A stretch of DNA of 64,000 nucleotides from Macrophomina tecta (taxonomy: Eukaryota; Ascomycota; Dothideomycetes; Botryosphaeriales; Botryosphaeriaceae): positions 2,480,001 through 2,544,000 of the forward strand of contig JAKSGN010000036.1 of assembly GCA_024180945.1 (NCBI GenBank), given 5' to 3'. A model generated the notes under the pieces. It worked only from the letters and a program-made list of their open reading frames with translations. It had not been told where the DNA came from and did no database searches. The position numbers and the translations under genes were made by a program. Of this stretch, positions 24,246 through 35,869 are shown one piece after another. The stretch's first letter is position 1; each line of letters starts with the position of its first letter.

Positions 24246-26679
24246 GCCGGGGGAAGGTTCACGGTGGGTAGTCTAGTATGTTGATACGGTGCGTTGAATG
24301 AAATATGCTCAGCTACGAAAATTCAGAAAAGACTTCGAATGAAGCATGCCTAGGGTTCCTACATCTTTGAAGTTGGGTTACGCAGTCAAACTGGGTGCGA
24401 GTCGGCGTCTTGGCTTTGACACAACGGCTTCCTGAGCAATCAACTGCAGCTTGGGCCAAAGCGCCTGACGTCACAGCAGACCCAAACAAAAATTATAGCA
24501 CACCAACACCAACACAGGGTCCCGTGTTTGGGTCGACAGGCGTGGGTGCTGCATCGCAGAGGCGAACCACTTCACCAGCGCAATCTGAGGATCGCGAAAG
24601 TCAGCTGGTTTCTTGGGAGCTTGGCCGGCGGGGAGGCTTTTCTTGGAAACAAGCCTAATTGTAGGTTGCAAGAAGGTTGATGGCAAAAAAGGCAACCATC
24701 TAACTTGCATTGAGCCAGCGCACAAGATAGTAAAGTAGGAGCGAAGGGCCGGAGTTACATCTAGCCCGACACACTATGCAGGCTTAGGAAAGCTCCGGGC
24801 AAGCTGGCCAGTGGCGTGGTCGCTATGCCGACTGAGAGTTTCGGGACAGCCGGATACGCGTCAAGACATGCCTTCTTTTCCTTGTTTCTATGTTCGGAGA
24901 GGAAACGACCGTGCAGTTCCTCGTCCGCGAGCGTCAGTCCCGGCCGAGGCCGGCCCAAGAAGGGTGGCGGCGTTCTGTGTAGAAGATCAACTGCAGCTGC
25001 GCCAGCCATCTCGCACGAGCTAGAGCGGCGCTGTCGGGACGAGAAAAAGCCAGCGGGAAGGAATGCGCCCCAGCTGAGAGGGTACATGGGGGCCACGAGG
25101 GCGTCGGCCTGCGGGCAACACAGGGAAACGGACCGAGCATGCGACTCGCCCAGGGTCCGTCCCGAACGCGGGCATGATGCTTGTCACTCGGCAGCGTATG
25201 GTCCAGGCTCGTTCACGCCTCGAACAGCCGAGTGTTCGGAAGGCCGGATTTCTCCAGCACTCTATCAATCTTTTGACTTACTGCTCTGGCCCGTCTGAGC
25301 TTTGTTTTGCTGAAGATGTCGCAATTGCCGGCGGGGGAGACGGAGCTTGTGCGCATTCTCGCTGCGCCTTCTGTTGTGCGACAGTAAGTATACATAGTCC
25401 GGCCGGCCGCCGGCTTTTGGCGTTGATGGACTGGGATGCCGCCTTCGGACTCGGGTTCGCTGACGCGGTGCATTCGGGTGCAGGCATTGTGCTGGATGGC
25501 GGTACAGCGGGGCTTTGTATCGTCGATATGCGAGGCGGCACGGAGTATTGTACTGTGGTTGTGGACTCGCGAAAGGGCAGTTACGGTGGCGTGGGAGCGG
25601 AAACACCATCAATTGTGGCCCGCGCACCGTTGGGGATTTGTCTCGGTTCGCGACGCACCAACCAGCAGGGAGCAGGGCGAGAGGGTGGAGGTTGTCCAGG
25701 CCTGGCTTGCTTCAACAGCGCGAGAGGTTGGACTGTACAAGGCGAGGCAAAGCGGGAGCCAACAGCGATGTGGCGCTGCCAACGCTGACTGCATGCAAGC
25801 TCGTTGGGCGGTCGGCCGTCGCTGCGAGCTGGTGGGCAAAACGGCCGCGCGCAGGCTCGCATTCTGAGTGCCGACGTCGCGCAGGACGCTCGGCAGCTTG
25901 GAGCACAATGCGAAGCAGTCACCGGGCACGAAGAAAGTTGCTTGGCCATGGCGGTCGCTCTCGTGCTTGCCTGGACGGGCTCGGCACGGGCGCCTCGAAC
26001 TGCGCATGGCGTGCAGGCGGGAGCGTAGATCGAGGGCTGCCGATGACGGGAATTGCTGCTGCTCGGCCGGACGGCGCTCAGCTGAGGGCTGCATCGGGCC
26101 AGCAGCCGGGCGAGAAGGCGCGGGCCCCACGGGGCTTTATCAAGTCGGTCGGGACGCTGCTCCTGGCGCAGGCGGGGCTGGGCGGACGGCCATGCCTGGG
26201 CTCGTGGGAACTGCGAGGGCAGAAGGCTGCGCGTGGTGGACGAGCACAAGAATAGCAGTAGCAAAAAGACGCGCACGGGCCGCCGCTATTTTTACGCCGT
26301 GCAAACTCAGCCTTGGGCTCTTCCCCCGCTGCTGATTCGCCGCCCGCGCCCCCGGCAGATCGATGCCGTGCGCCTGGTCGCCGCCCCCGCGCCCGTGGGC
26401 CCAGCGACCCCCGGCGCATCCTGGTCCGGCGATGCAACACCTCCAACTGCGCGCACGTCAGCCCGAGTAGGTCGAGTAGTTTATTTCCGTCTGCTGGCAC
26501 TGTGCTTCCGTCCTGTTCCTGTCTTAAACAAGCGCGTGCCTTTGCTCTCGCCGCGCGTAACCTGGCCTCAGCCAGCGCCCGTGTGATATACATGTCCCGC
26601 TCCCCCAATCACCACCACCCAGCGAGCCTCCACTCCGCCCCCTCTCACGTACGCTCCGCCGGGAGCCCCGCTACCCACC

Positions 26680-29600
26680 ATGCCGCCCGCCACTGCTGAA
26701 ACACGTAATCCCCTCTCACCTCACCCCTCCAAGCGCTTTCGCGTCGGTCGCTCCAACTCGCGAAGCCGCTTTCCCTCCCGCTCCCTCTCCGGCATCCGGA
26801 GACGACCCGATTCCGTCTTCAGTCGTCGAGGCATCGACACCCCGGTGCAGACGGTCGCGCCTTTCACTCTGCGTCTGCCGCCCACTCCCTCACAGACCAC
26901 GCCCGCTTCATCCGCAAGAAACCCGTCAAAGAGGTGGAAGATGGGCCGGCCACAGCAGCAATCCCCCAAGGGCTGCGTCCTCCGCGCCGTGCCTCAAGCA
27001 GCAGCACCGGCTGGCTCGCCCGTGCACCACCGCGCTGCCTCTGACCCCCTCAACCATGCCCACGTTGATGCGACCATGGCCACCTCCCCGAACGACGAAA
27101 TCTTGAGCAACATCGGCCAATTTCCCGCCCCGTTCACCGCACCCCCATTCCCACTTGTCTCTCCCGTTTCGCCGCAGAAGAGGCAGAAGAAGGGGAGAAA
27201 AAGCGAGGGGGATGCGGCCTGCATTGGTTTCTGGAAGGACGGAAGAGCTCATTGGGAGGCCGAGGTGGCATCACCGCCGCCCGTGCCACCTCCGCACCAC
27301 ACCTTGATCGCAGAGCTGGATTCGAGACCCATCCGACTTGAGACGCCCGTCCGCGAAATGCCACCCGCGCAGAAGGACAAGAGGCCGCGGATCCAGGTTA
27401 TCATTCCCACCCATCTGCAAAATCGCCCTCCTCATGCGCGCCCTCCTTTTGTGTCACAGGCAGTGCAACACTCCAGCGCCGGTGAAATTATATCGTCGCG
27501 CGATGTCTCGCCGCCTTTGGCCACCCGCGCGATTCCAGTACGTAACTCGGCCGCGTCGCCGCTGGCCCATCGGATTATAACCCACCGCCAGCACACCGTG
27601 CCCATCTATCTGGACCAAGTCTCCGAAATGCCCGCCTCGGCGCCCATGTCAAAGCATCCTTCCATTTCGAGCTGCTCAAATGCTTCTGGCTTTGAGAATG
27701 AGGACGCGAAGTCTTCCAGCTACAGTCACAGCAATCGCACTTCCTGGACCAGCGTCGACGACAATCTCGAGCCCTGCTTGCGCCCAAACCCCAACCTGCT
27801 CAGGGACGACGGCCGCACCGCAAGCAAGGCGTTCTCCATCATCTCACCCGCTGCAGCAGGCATCTTCGATGATACTACTACCCCTGTCGTAACCACAAGC
27901 CAGCCAGCGACTCCCGTGTCGCCAACCAGCTTACGTCAGCTGAACGAAACCTCGACCACTGCCCCAGACAAGGACAAGCCTCTCCCGCCGGAGCCTGCAA
28001 TCCCCACCATCCAACAGACGGTAGCAAAGCTGAGGAACCACGCTAGCAATCCGTCCTTGAGCGCAACGAGCTCTGAGGTGGGCCGGAAGAATTCTCGTCG
28101 CAATCCGCGCATCTCGCTGCCCGCTAGACCCTTGGCCGCGGACAACGGGTCGGTTCCCCACAGTGATCCTCCCAGCCCAACCCTCAGCGAGGCTGAGACT
28201 GCCCTGGAGGAGCACCTGTCCAGCATTACCGAGCAAACGCCCTTCGAATGGGGTAACACGCTACCCGCCCGCGGCCTTGGCAGCCAACGCCTTTCGTCCT
28301 ACTCGTCCGCCCGCGCCCCGACGCCACCCCGCAAATCATCCCGCCGCAAGAGGGTGGCGTCGATGCCTGTTGCAAGCTCATCCAATCACATCGCGGCCCA
28401 ACAAGTAAGACCACTTTCTATTAGAACGTCTTCTGTGTCTTCTAGATCTTACGGCATGAGCATGCCGGGGCCGCGTCAGCGCTTAAGCTTAACCACCGAT
28501 GTTTCACTTTCTGACCTCGACCAGCATAGCCAGAGTAAGGCCAATAGGAGGAGCCAGAAGAAGCACCATCGAAGGCGAATGCCAAGTCAGAGGGTCATCG
28601 ACCCCGATGCTGCCGAAAGAGTCATCTTCAGCATCTTGGAAACGTTGCACTCGCTGGATGATCTCTTCTCCCTGGCCCGCGTCAACAGGGGCTTCTACCG
28701 CGTCTTCAAGCGCCACGAGCTACAGCTGATGCGCGCCGTCCTGAGGAACCAATCCCCTCCAGCGTGGGAGCATCGCGAAGTGTCGCCGCCGTACCCGGAA
28801 GGTGCCGAACAGCCCCATCCGGACAGTGCACTGCCGCCACCCGAATACTCGCCGTCGTCTTTCTACAGCCACCACATGCGCGACACGCACGTCATTGCTG
28901 CACTAAAGTCATTGGTGCTGACCCGGTGCCAATCTTTCCTCCGCCCGGAAACGGTCATGGCGCTGGCGAATAGCGACGCCGCTCGCGCTGCTCGTGTCGA
29001 TAACGCTTTCTGGCGTATCTGGACCTTCTGCAAGATCTTCGGCTCCCATAAAGGCCGCGAGGACGATATTGTCGGCCAGATGGACTGGCTACGTGGCGGG
29101 CCACTGGTCCACCAGACGGGCATTCGGTCTACCATCATGACCACAGACTCCTTTGATGTGAGCAACGCGCTTCTCAATGCCCCAGATCACTTCGCCAAGG
29201 GGAACGGTAAGAACGGCCTTTCGGCTGAGGAACTTTACGATGTAACGGAGATCTGGACTTGCATGGGTGTTCTCATCTCAGGTTTGGAAGGCCGAACAGA
29301 GCAGGCGCGAGAGTTTGGCGTGTACGAGGTGACCGATGTTCGCGGAGGCGATATTGATGGAGAGGAGACTATGCTTCGTAAGTATCCTTGCTTTCATTTA
29401 ATTACAGTCTATTAACTGTCTTCTAGAGGAATGGATCTACTATCTCAACACCCTAGGCCTCTCTGCCGTACTCGACCTCGCCACCGCCTCTGTTAGCACC
29501 GATCCTTCTGCATTCATCATTGCGCTCGAGAAGGGTTGGATGAACTGGACTCCACCGGAGCACGGCGGTTCGCGCGGTACTTTCCTCAAGGAAGCCGTTG

Positions 29601-30943
29601 CCCGCGTCTACGAGGAGAAGATTGCCGCTATGGCCGCTACAACTCCTCAGGCTGATCGACTTGCCATGAGACAGGTAATGCGCCAGCGCATTGCTGCCCA
29701 CAAGGCTGAGATTCGCTCGCGCCGGCGCACTGGCGATTGCCAGCTGGTTCGCATGAGTATGGAGCGACCCATGAGTGAGTGGGAGGGTGTCCTTAATCGA
29801 CTCGGCGCATCAGACGAGAATCTGATTGCACCGCAACCGCACCGTCACCCTTCCAACTCAAGTGTCATGGCTGGCGCCCCCACTCCTTGCCCTCCCGCCC
29901 CTCCTCCGGCTTCTCGGCGCCAGAGCGAGCTCATCGCCATACCTCGGATCCCTGAGCTGCCGTGTACTGCGTCTGCCCATCAAATGCAAGAACGTAATTT
30001 CAATGGTGCTTCACCCCAACAGAACCCTTTCCTTCAGACTCTAGCCCAAGCCAAGCAGCTTGACTACGGCTCACCCACCGAGCCGCACCCCGCACTGCGC
30101 TCCTTCCTCGACTCCGATTCGAGCAGCCGGCGCAGCAGCGAAAGCAGTATTAGCAGCCCCTCCGGACCGGCCCCCACCAACAATGGGCGGTTGTTCTCCG
30201 GAGAGGCCGTACACCCAGCCTTCCGCAACAGCGTAAAGACGAGCGCGACCACATCCCGCAAGCCGCACTCGTCCAACTCCAGCGTCTCCTCCATCAGCGT
30301 CAGCGGCAGCGCCAACGGCTCTTCCTTCGTCTCGGCGGCCACCACCACCGCGACGCCCCCATCGACCGCCCACGCCACCCCCAATTTGAGCCTCCACCAC
30401 CACTGCTCCTCCCCCAACCCCAGCAGCGTCCCTCTCTCTCCTCCGCCGGTCAGCCCGCCCGGCTACGCCCCGCCCAGCTACCCGCACCACTACCTCGCCG
30501 CCCCCCAGCAGCAGCAACACCACTGGTCCCCCCACCACCGCTACTCCCACAGCCACCCGCCCGCCCACCCCACCTACCCCTATTCAACGCACCCGGCCGC
30601 CGCCGCCATGGCCGCCCACCCCCACCGCCAGACCTTCCCTCCGCCTCCGCCGAACCCGCCGCCAACAACAACAACAACAACAGGCAACGACCCCTCCTCC
30701 CCAACCTCCTTCCTCCCCGCCCACCGTCGCCGCGTCTCGAGCCAGCACCCCCTGCAGCAAGAGATGCTGCGCGCGGCGAGCGCCGCCAGCCCTGCTGCCG
30801 CCACCAATACGGCCGAGAAGGCGATTTTCAGGATCGTCGAGATGGGCTTCACGGCCGAGGAGGCCAAGGAGGCGCTCAGGCGGACGGACCCGGGCGACGG
30901 GCTGAGGGTCGATCGCGCGGTCGAGTGGTTGCTTCAGCGGTAG
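26680..30943 (+). CDS. F-box-like and UBA domain protein
   Basis: Probable ubiquitin-pathway adaptor. The start is the ATG in CCACCATG at 26680. Exons 26680-29377 and 29427-30943 give 1404 residues. The 49-bp intron has donor GTAAGT and acceptor TTCTAG. The first 600 residues are disordered and rich in Ser, Pro and Arg. An F-box-like helical region follows at about 640-690 (ERVIFSILETLHSLDDLFSL, then VNRGFYRVFKR). The next 350 residues are the most ordered part, with FWRIWTFCKIFGS and EIWTCMGVLISGLEGR. After a second long Pro/His/Ser-rich linker, the last 45 residues form a UBA domain (IVEMGFTAEEAKEALRR, then AVEWLLQR). The UBA would bind ubiquitin and the F-box-like part would bind Skp1; both roles are inferred from the folds. 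Confidence 0.9.
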
Positions 30944-31489
30944 ATGTCGGTGGGCATGAGGATGGGTAATGGGGACTGTCGTTTTTCAAAAGATTTTCTT
31001 TGGTCGTCTGCCTTGTAGTATTGATACCCTCCTTCGCTTGTCTGTTTTGCCTCGGCTTGCCGATGGCGCTTAGACTGTTCTTTTCTTTTCTTTTTCTGTG
31101 TGAGGGGGGGGATGGAGAGATGGACGATACCCTGCTTTTCTTTTGTTGCGTTTGAGATCTGGATCGCTGGGGACTGGGTTTTGTCCACAGGTGCAATCCC
31201 CCTGCCAGCGCTGACTAGCGGCGCGTCCCTCGTGTTGTTACATTAATCTGATAGGTATCAGGACTGAGAGAAATTGGAAGATGGAGGATGTTTGATCAAC
31301 CGTTTTGCTCCGCTTACTGGTCAGTGTGAAGAGCCACCGTGCGTGAATCCACAAAGACGATTGTTGCTAAAGAGAATGAAAGAAACTCATGAATGTACAT
31401 GTAAATCCAGTGAATAAGAAAGTATCCCAAATTTCCCAGTTGCGTCGATTGTTGCCTCAGCAGCCAAATGCTCTTCACCAGTGTCAATT
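30944..31489. other. Convergent 3' flank, no gene seen
   Basis: 546 bp between two converging genes. Poly-pyrimidine stretches (about 31080-31105) are seen and nothing else of note. Confidence 0.5.
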
Positions 31490-34400
31490 TTAGTCAGCTT
31501 CCTCGTTTTCGTCAGCTTCCTCGGTTGTTCCCTCGCCTGCCGCCTCGCCCGCTTCCTCATCTTCATCCTCCCATGTTTCCGGTTCCCACCATACACCCAC
31601 CTCCCAACTGTCCTCTTTCGCCTCCTCGTCACTTCCTTCGTCAAATGTTGCAGATCCCTCGCTCCGTTCATCCTGGTTCTCGTCCAGAAGCACTCCAATC
31701 TCCCCAGCCCTTTGCCTATCTTGGCTTGACGGCTCCTGTTCGCCCCTCAACACTTTCTTGGCTCGGCGTTTCACGTACTTCTTCAGGAACTCAGACAGGC
31801 GCATGTTCCGTGATTCGTAGTCCGCAGTCAGCTCTTCCACGAGCGAGTCAAGCCGTGATCGCAGGTACCATTCCTCCCTTTGCCGTTCGTTGACCTCGTC
31901 TTGCTCGTAACGCCTACTCCTGCAGCAGTCGATGGAATGTGTCAGTCCGAGTTGGGAGAACAGATGGCGGCGGATCATCCTAGGAGCTAGCCATGTCCAG
32001 AAGTGAGGAGCTAGGTCAATATTGTTCTCTGCAAGTTTCAGGGCAGCCATAACAAGGAGCTTATCCAACAACTGAAAACGACCACCCGGAATTGCTAGCG
32101 CCGGAATGCAACCGTCTTTGCAACATGCACAGTTGTGCATGGGTCCGGTAGTAGTGGTGAAAACGTCCCCAAGAAGACTGAGGAGCTTGGACATTGGATG
32201 TAGTAGAGGCGTTTTCCTCCAGTAGCGGACCACGGACATGATGTCGTGGAAATGCTCGGTAGAGATGAAGATGCCCTTGCTCTTGGCCCACAGCATGACG
32301 TCTAAAGTCTCCCATATGTTGTAACGGGCGACCATCTGAACCAAAGAACCTCGCGCGAAATCAGGCCTGAAACCAGATTCCCATATGAGCTCCATGGATT
32401 TTGCTAATGCTTTTAGGTCGAAGAACACTGAGGTTTGGCGATTTGTCTCGTGCGGATTATTGTTCCAGCATATGAGGTGTTCTGGGACGTCAACTAAAGC
32501 CAATTGTAGCTCCTTGACTACGTCGTCAGCCTGTGGTCCATCCATGGGGTTTTCCGTGGGTATCTGTAGGCGCTTCAACTTCCCCCGTGGCAGTCTGCTT
32601 CGCGCCAGCATTGCAAGGCGCCTTCTCCTATCCCCTAAATGATGAAATAGTACCCTACTCAGTGACGGATTCTCGCAATTCGAATGGAGCTCAATTATCG
32701 ACCAATCAATGCTACTGTCCGCTTCAAGAAGCAAGCTCGCAGCCTCGACGCATTCCTCTGAAGATGCCCTATGAAGCGGTAACTTTTTGCCATAGTCCCT
32801 GATATTGACTAGTTCCAGTGTCTCAGGACATTGTAATAATGCCCTGAGTCCCTCTGGAAAGTCTGCTGCCAAGTGAAGTACTGTGTGACCAAAAAAATCA
32901 CGGTGGCGCAGTTCTGCTGGCGTTGCTGCTTTTACAATGTCCATGACATCTACTGAACGCCGAAGGATAGCTTTGCCGACATAGTTGCATTCAAAAGCTA
33001 AGAAGAATTTAGCTTGTCATCCTCAGGCGTTTAGCAACAACGATACTACCTTGCAAAAAATCATCATTCAGCTTCATGGCCACACAAGGGCTAGAGTGGT
33101 GGTATACACCAGTTCTATCTTTCAGAGATTCCATCTCATCATAAAAATAGTCTCGACGGTTGACTATGTCTCTGTGCATGTCCAAAAATAACGTAACGGT
33201 TGTTGCTCTGTCTTCACCCAGCATATCGTCTACAATAATGTCGACTACGTGCCTACAGACTGTAAGCCAACAGCTTGGAGATGTGGTATCATTGGTCGGG
33301 GCCCTACATTCCAAGATTGTCACATTCATTTAGCGCTATGTCGAATTGTAGAAGTGCGCGCAGTAGTCGGCGACATGCACTTGTAAACTCAGTGTCTCCC
33401 CAGATACAAGACAAAGTCGAGACAAAATGGGCTGCAGCCTCCAGCAGGTGAGTGAAGTATCAGCAAAGCTAGCCCACAGACTTAAGTGAATGTGCATACG
33501 TACATGCAGTAATGTAGCTCCACTGGGGTCCACATCTGTAGGTGATGCAACACCACTATTGAACATCCGCTGAAGTGATTCCGTAGCATTCAAGACTTTT
33601 TCGGCAGAATTATATTTAGGATATTTCAGGTCGTAGAGTAGAGCAAACGGTGGATGATCCCTCGGTACTGTAGCTCTGAAAGCCACGCACGGGCCGACGG
33701 AGAATGCGCCGATGGAGAAATTGTAGTTCAATGCCGCCTTGACGTCCCACTTCCTGGAGGCAGTGCCGATGCGAAAGGTACATCCAAATTGTCGTTGGCT
33801 GTTTCGTCGTGGGAAGTAGTACGGACAGTTTTCGCGGTGTGGCGAAGTCACCTCGGTGGTGCTTAGCAGAACAACAGGTCCAAGTTGATATTGTGACTTG
33901 GCTAAGTGCTTTCGTGGGCGGCACCCACACAGAGAGTCTAGGTCTTTTGCAACAGAAACCGAATGCCGTTCAGTCGACTGGGTCTCTGGCATGTCTGCAT
34001 TGGGCAGTGTGAGTGCTCCCAATGCGCTTGGGGCGTTGTTAAGCAGTTGCGGAGTCGTTGCCATCTGCGCGAAGGCGGGGAACCGGGGCAGCACTACGCG
34101 GTGAATATCCTCCACACGCTCAAAGGTAACTGCTGTGGTGCCCGATACGATCTGAACCGAGGTTTCAAGGCTCGTCAGATGTCGGGAGTGGCTGGCATGA
34201 AGTTCGCTGCGACGCGTCAGCAACCCAGCTCCGGCCGCGCAGCAGCTCACTCACATGCTCAGGAAACTGATCGCAGTATTCAGACTATCCTGACACTCGG
34301 ATACCGCCTCTCTCAATTCATGCAGAGTCTCCCGCCTGAACGGAAACAGCGCCTTGCGCCCCATCGTCCTCACCCTCTCGCGGAAGCCATCGGACGCGGT

Positions 34401-34694
34401 CGCTTTCTTGCATTGCAGAAGCACCTTTTCGAGTTTCTTGATGGAGCCATAGCAAGCGATGACGCATCGCTCGACCCCGTCGACCGCCACGGTATGCGGA
34501 GCCCGGTGGTCCTCGAGGCAAGGCTGGAGCCGCTCGAGCAGGTCCGTCAGGCAAGACGTCCTTTCCACCATCCTATCCACCTCGTCATCTTGGCCTTTGT
34601 ACGCGGTGTAGTACGTCACGAGGCCTTGGCTGACGGTCAGTCCGAGGGAGACGACGCCGACAGCGCTGCCGGCGACCGAGAAAGGGTCCGCCAT
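31490..34694 (-). CDS. Ankyrin protein with fungal STAND-type N-terminal domain
   Basis: Start ATG 34694 (MADPFSVAGSAVGVVSLGL) matches the N-terminal domain common in fungal NLR/STAND and ankyrin proteins. Proposed exons: 34694-34255, 34206-33504, 33438-about 33390, about 33309-33050, and 32997-31490. Introns at 34207-34254 (GTGAGT/GCAG) and 32998-33049 (GTAGTA, CTAAA branch, TTAG) are convincing. The 33439-33503 intron uses GTACGT with a GAG acceptor. Near 33310-33390 the frame must change, either by a GTGCAT...TGTAG intron or a one-base error, so this part is uncertain. Ankyrin-like units include SGATLLH and FFGHTVLHLAADFPEGL. The C-terminal 60 residues are strongly acidic (Glu/Asp-rich). 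No NACHT or NB-ARC P-loop is seen between head and repeats. A role in heterokaryon recognition or signalling is only a guess. Confidence 0.72.
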
Positions 34695-35869
34695 GCTAAG
34701 GGCAGGAGAGTGTGTGCCGTTCGCACCAGCTAAAAGGGGCTGGATGATCGTACCGGCAAGCGGCACATGATGGAGACGAATCTCAGGTGGAAAGCGTGGG
34801 ATGGGGTGAAGAAAGATGGGCAGGGCGCAGGCGCGCAGCAGCCTCACTGATCCCCGCCTGTTCAAATAGCCGGAGGGGCTGTGCGAGGCAATGCGCGCAA
34901 GGCTGAATCCGGCCCTGCGGTGCTGCCAGCACGCTGCTCATTATCCGCCGCGTGCATATGCAAGGCTTTCCTCAGCGGCTAAATCCCATCCAGTGACGTG
35001 TTTACTGGCGTCTTGTAAAAAACAGAAGAGGGGCTGTGGGGAGAGGCGCTGACTACTGGTCTGCATGGCTTTTACCCTCTCACACACCCGGATGGCTGAT
35101 TCTGTTCTGCATAGGTCGGATGAGAGGCTTGTGGCAGTGCTGAGAGTTCCTGAGTGTCTTCATTCGCTCATTGATGCTGATCCGCCGACTCGCCCCCCGC
35201 TGGTCGAGATGCGCTCATGCTCAGCCTCGCCTGTCCTGTAGACCAGATTTCGAGAAGTCTTCGGAGTCAGACCATCAGGCTTTCTCTGGACTCGGAATAT
35301 TTTCGAGTTAGCAGAGTACAGCCTCGCCCATGTTCCCCCAGGCCGATCTTACTGAGGGAGACTGCATGTGGCTGTGGTAGCAGTGCCGCCTATAATCAAA
35401 CGCGAGGCTTTTGGTAAAGGGGAAAAAGGGCCCTGATACTTGCGAATAAGACGCGGTTATTGAGGAGAAGCAACAAGCTGATGTATCCGGAACTGGCCCC
35501 CGCTATTCATTCTTCACTTTGTATATCCCGACGCCTTTGCGCAAAATCATTTATTCTCCTCCCATCTTACACACCAACATCAAGAAGATAATATATGGTA
35601 TCAGCTACCCGTCATAGCTTACAATCAAAACGAAAAGCACGAACAGCCATCCCAGTCCCGAAGAAGCAAACGCCAACGCTATGCAGCACCCGATCTTCCC
35701 AAAGTATTCTCGGATGCTTACCTCTATATATCAAGCAAACGCAATAGCCCGTGCTTTTTAGACGTTTAATGAAAAGATCATGAGTAGCGATGCCCGCCGT
35801 ACAACGAGCGGGAATTTATGGACGATGAGATGAGATTCGCGACCGTTACTTACGACGGACGATGGGTGA
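34695..35869. other. Intergenic, no supported gene
   Basis: Promoter side of the ankyrin gene and 3' flank of MRS2. No reading frame with family signals and no RNA gene was recognised. Confidence 0.5.

Larger units (their letters stand above)
22852..26679. other. Long intergenic region (3.8 kb)
   Basis: No confident gene. The 23.4 kb part has a T12/A10 tract. A canonical TATA box sits at 23867-23875, with a small candidate frame after it. From about 24.8 kb the sequence is GC-rich, with many spurious open frames on both strands, and most of it probably forms the long promoter/leader of the gene at 26680. Confidence 0.5.

Noticed and set aside
24761..26608. Many long overlapping frames on both strands
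   Set aside because: GC-rich sequence gives open frames in nearly every phase; none shows domain features or sensible splice joins.
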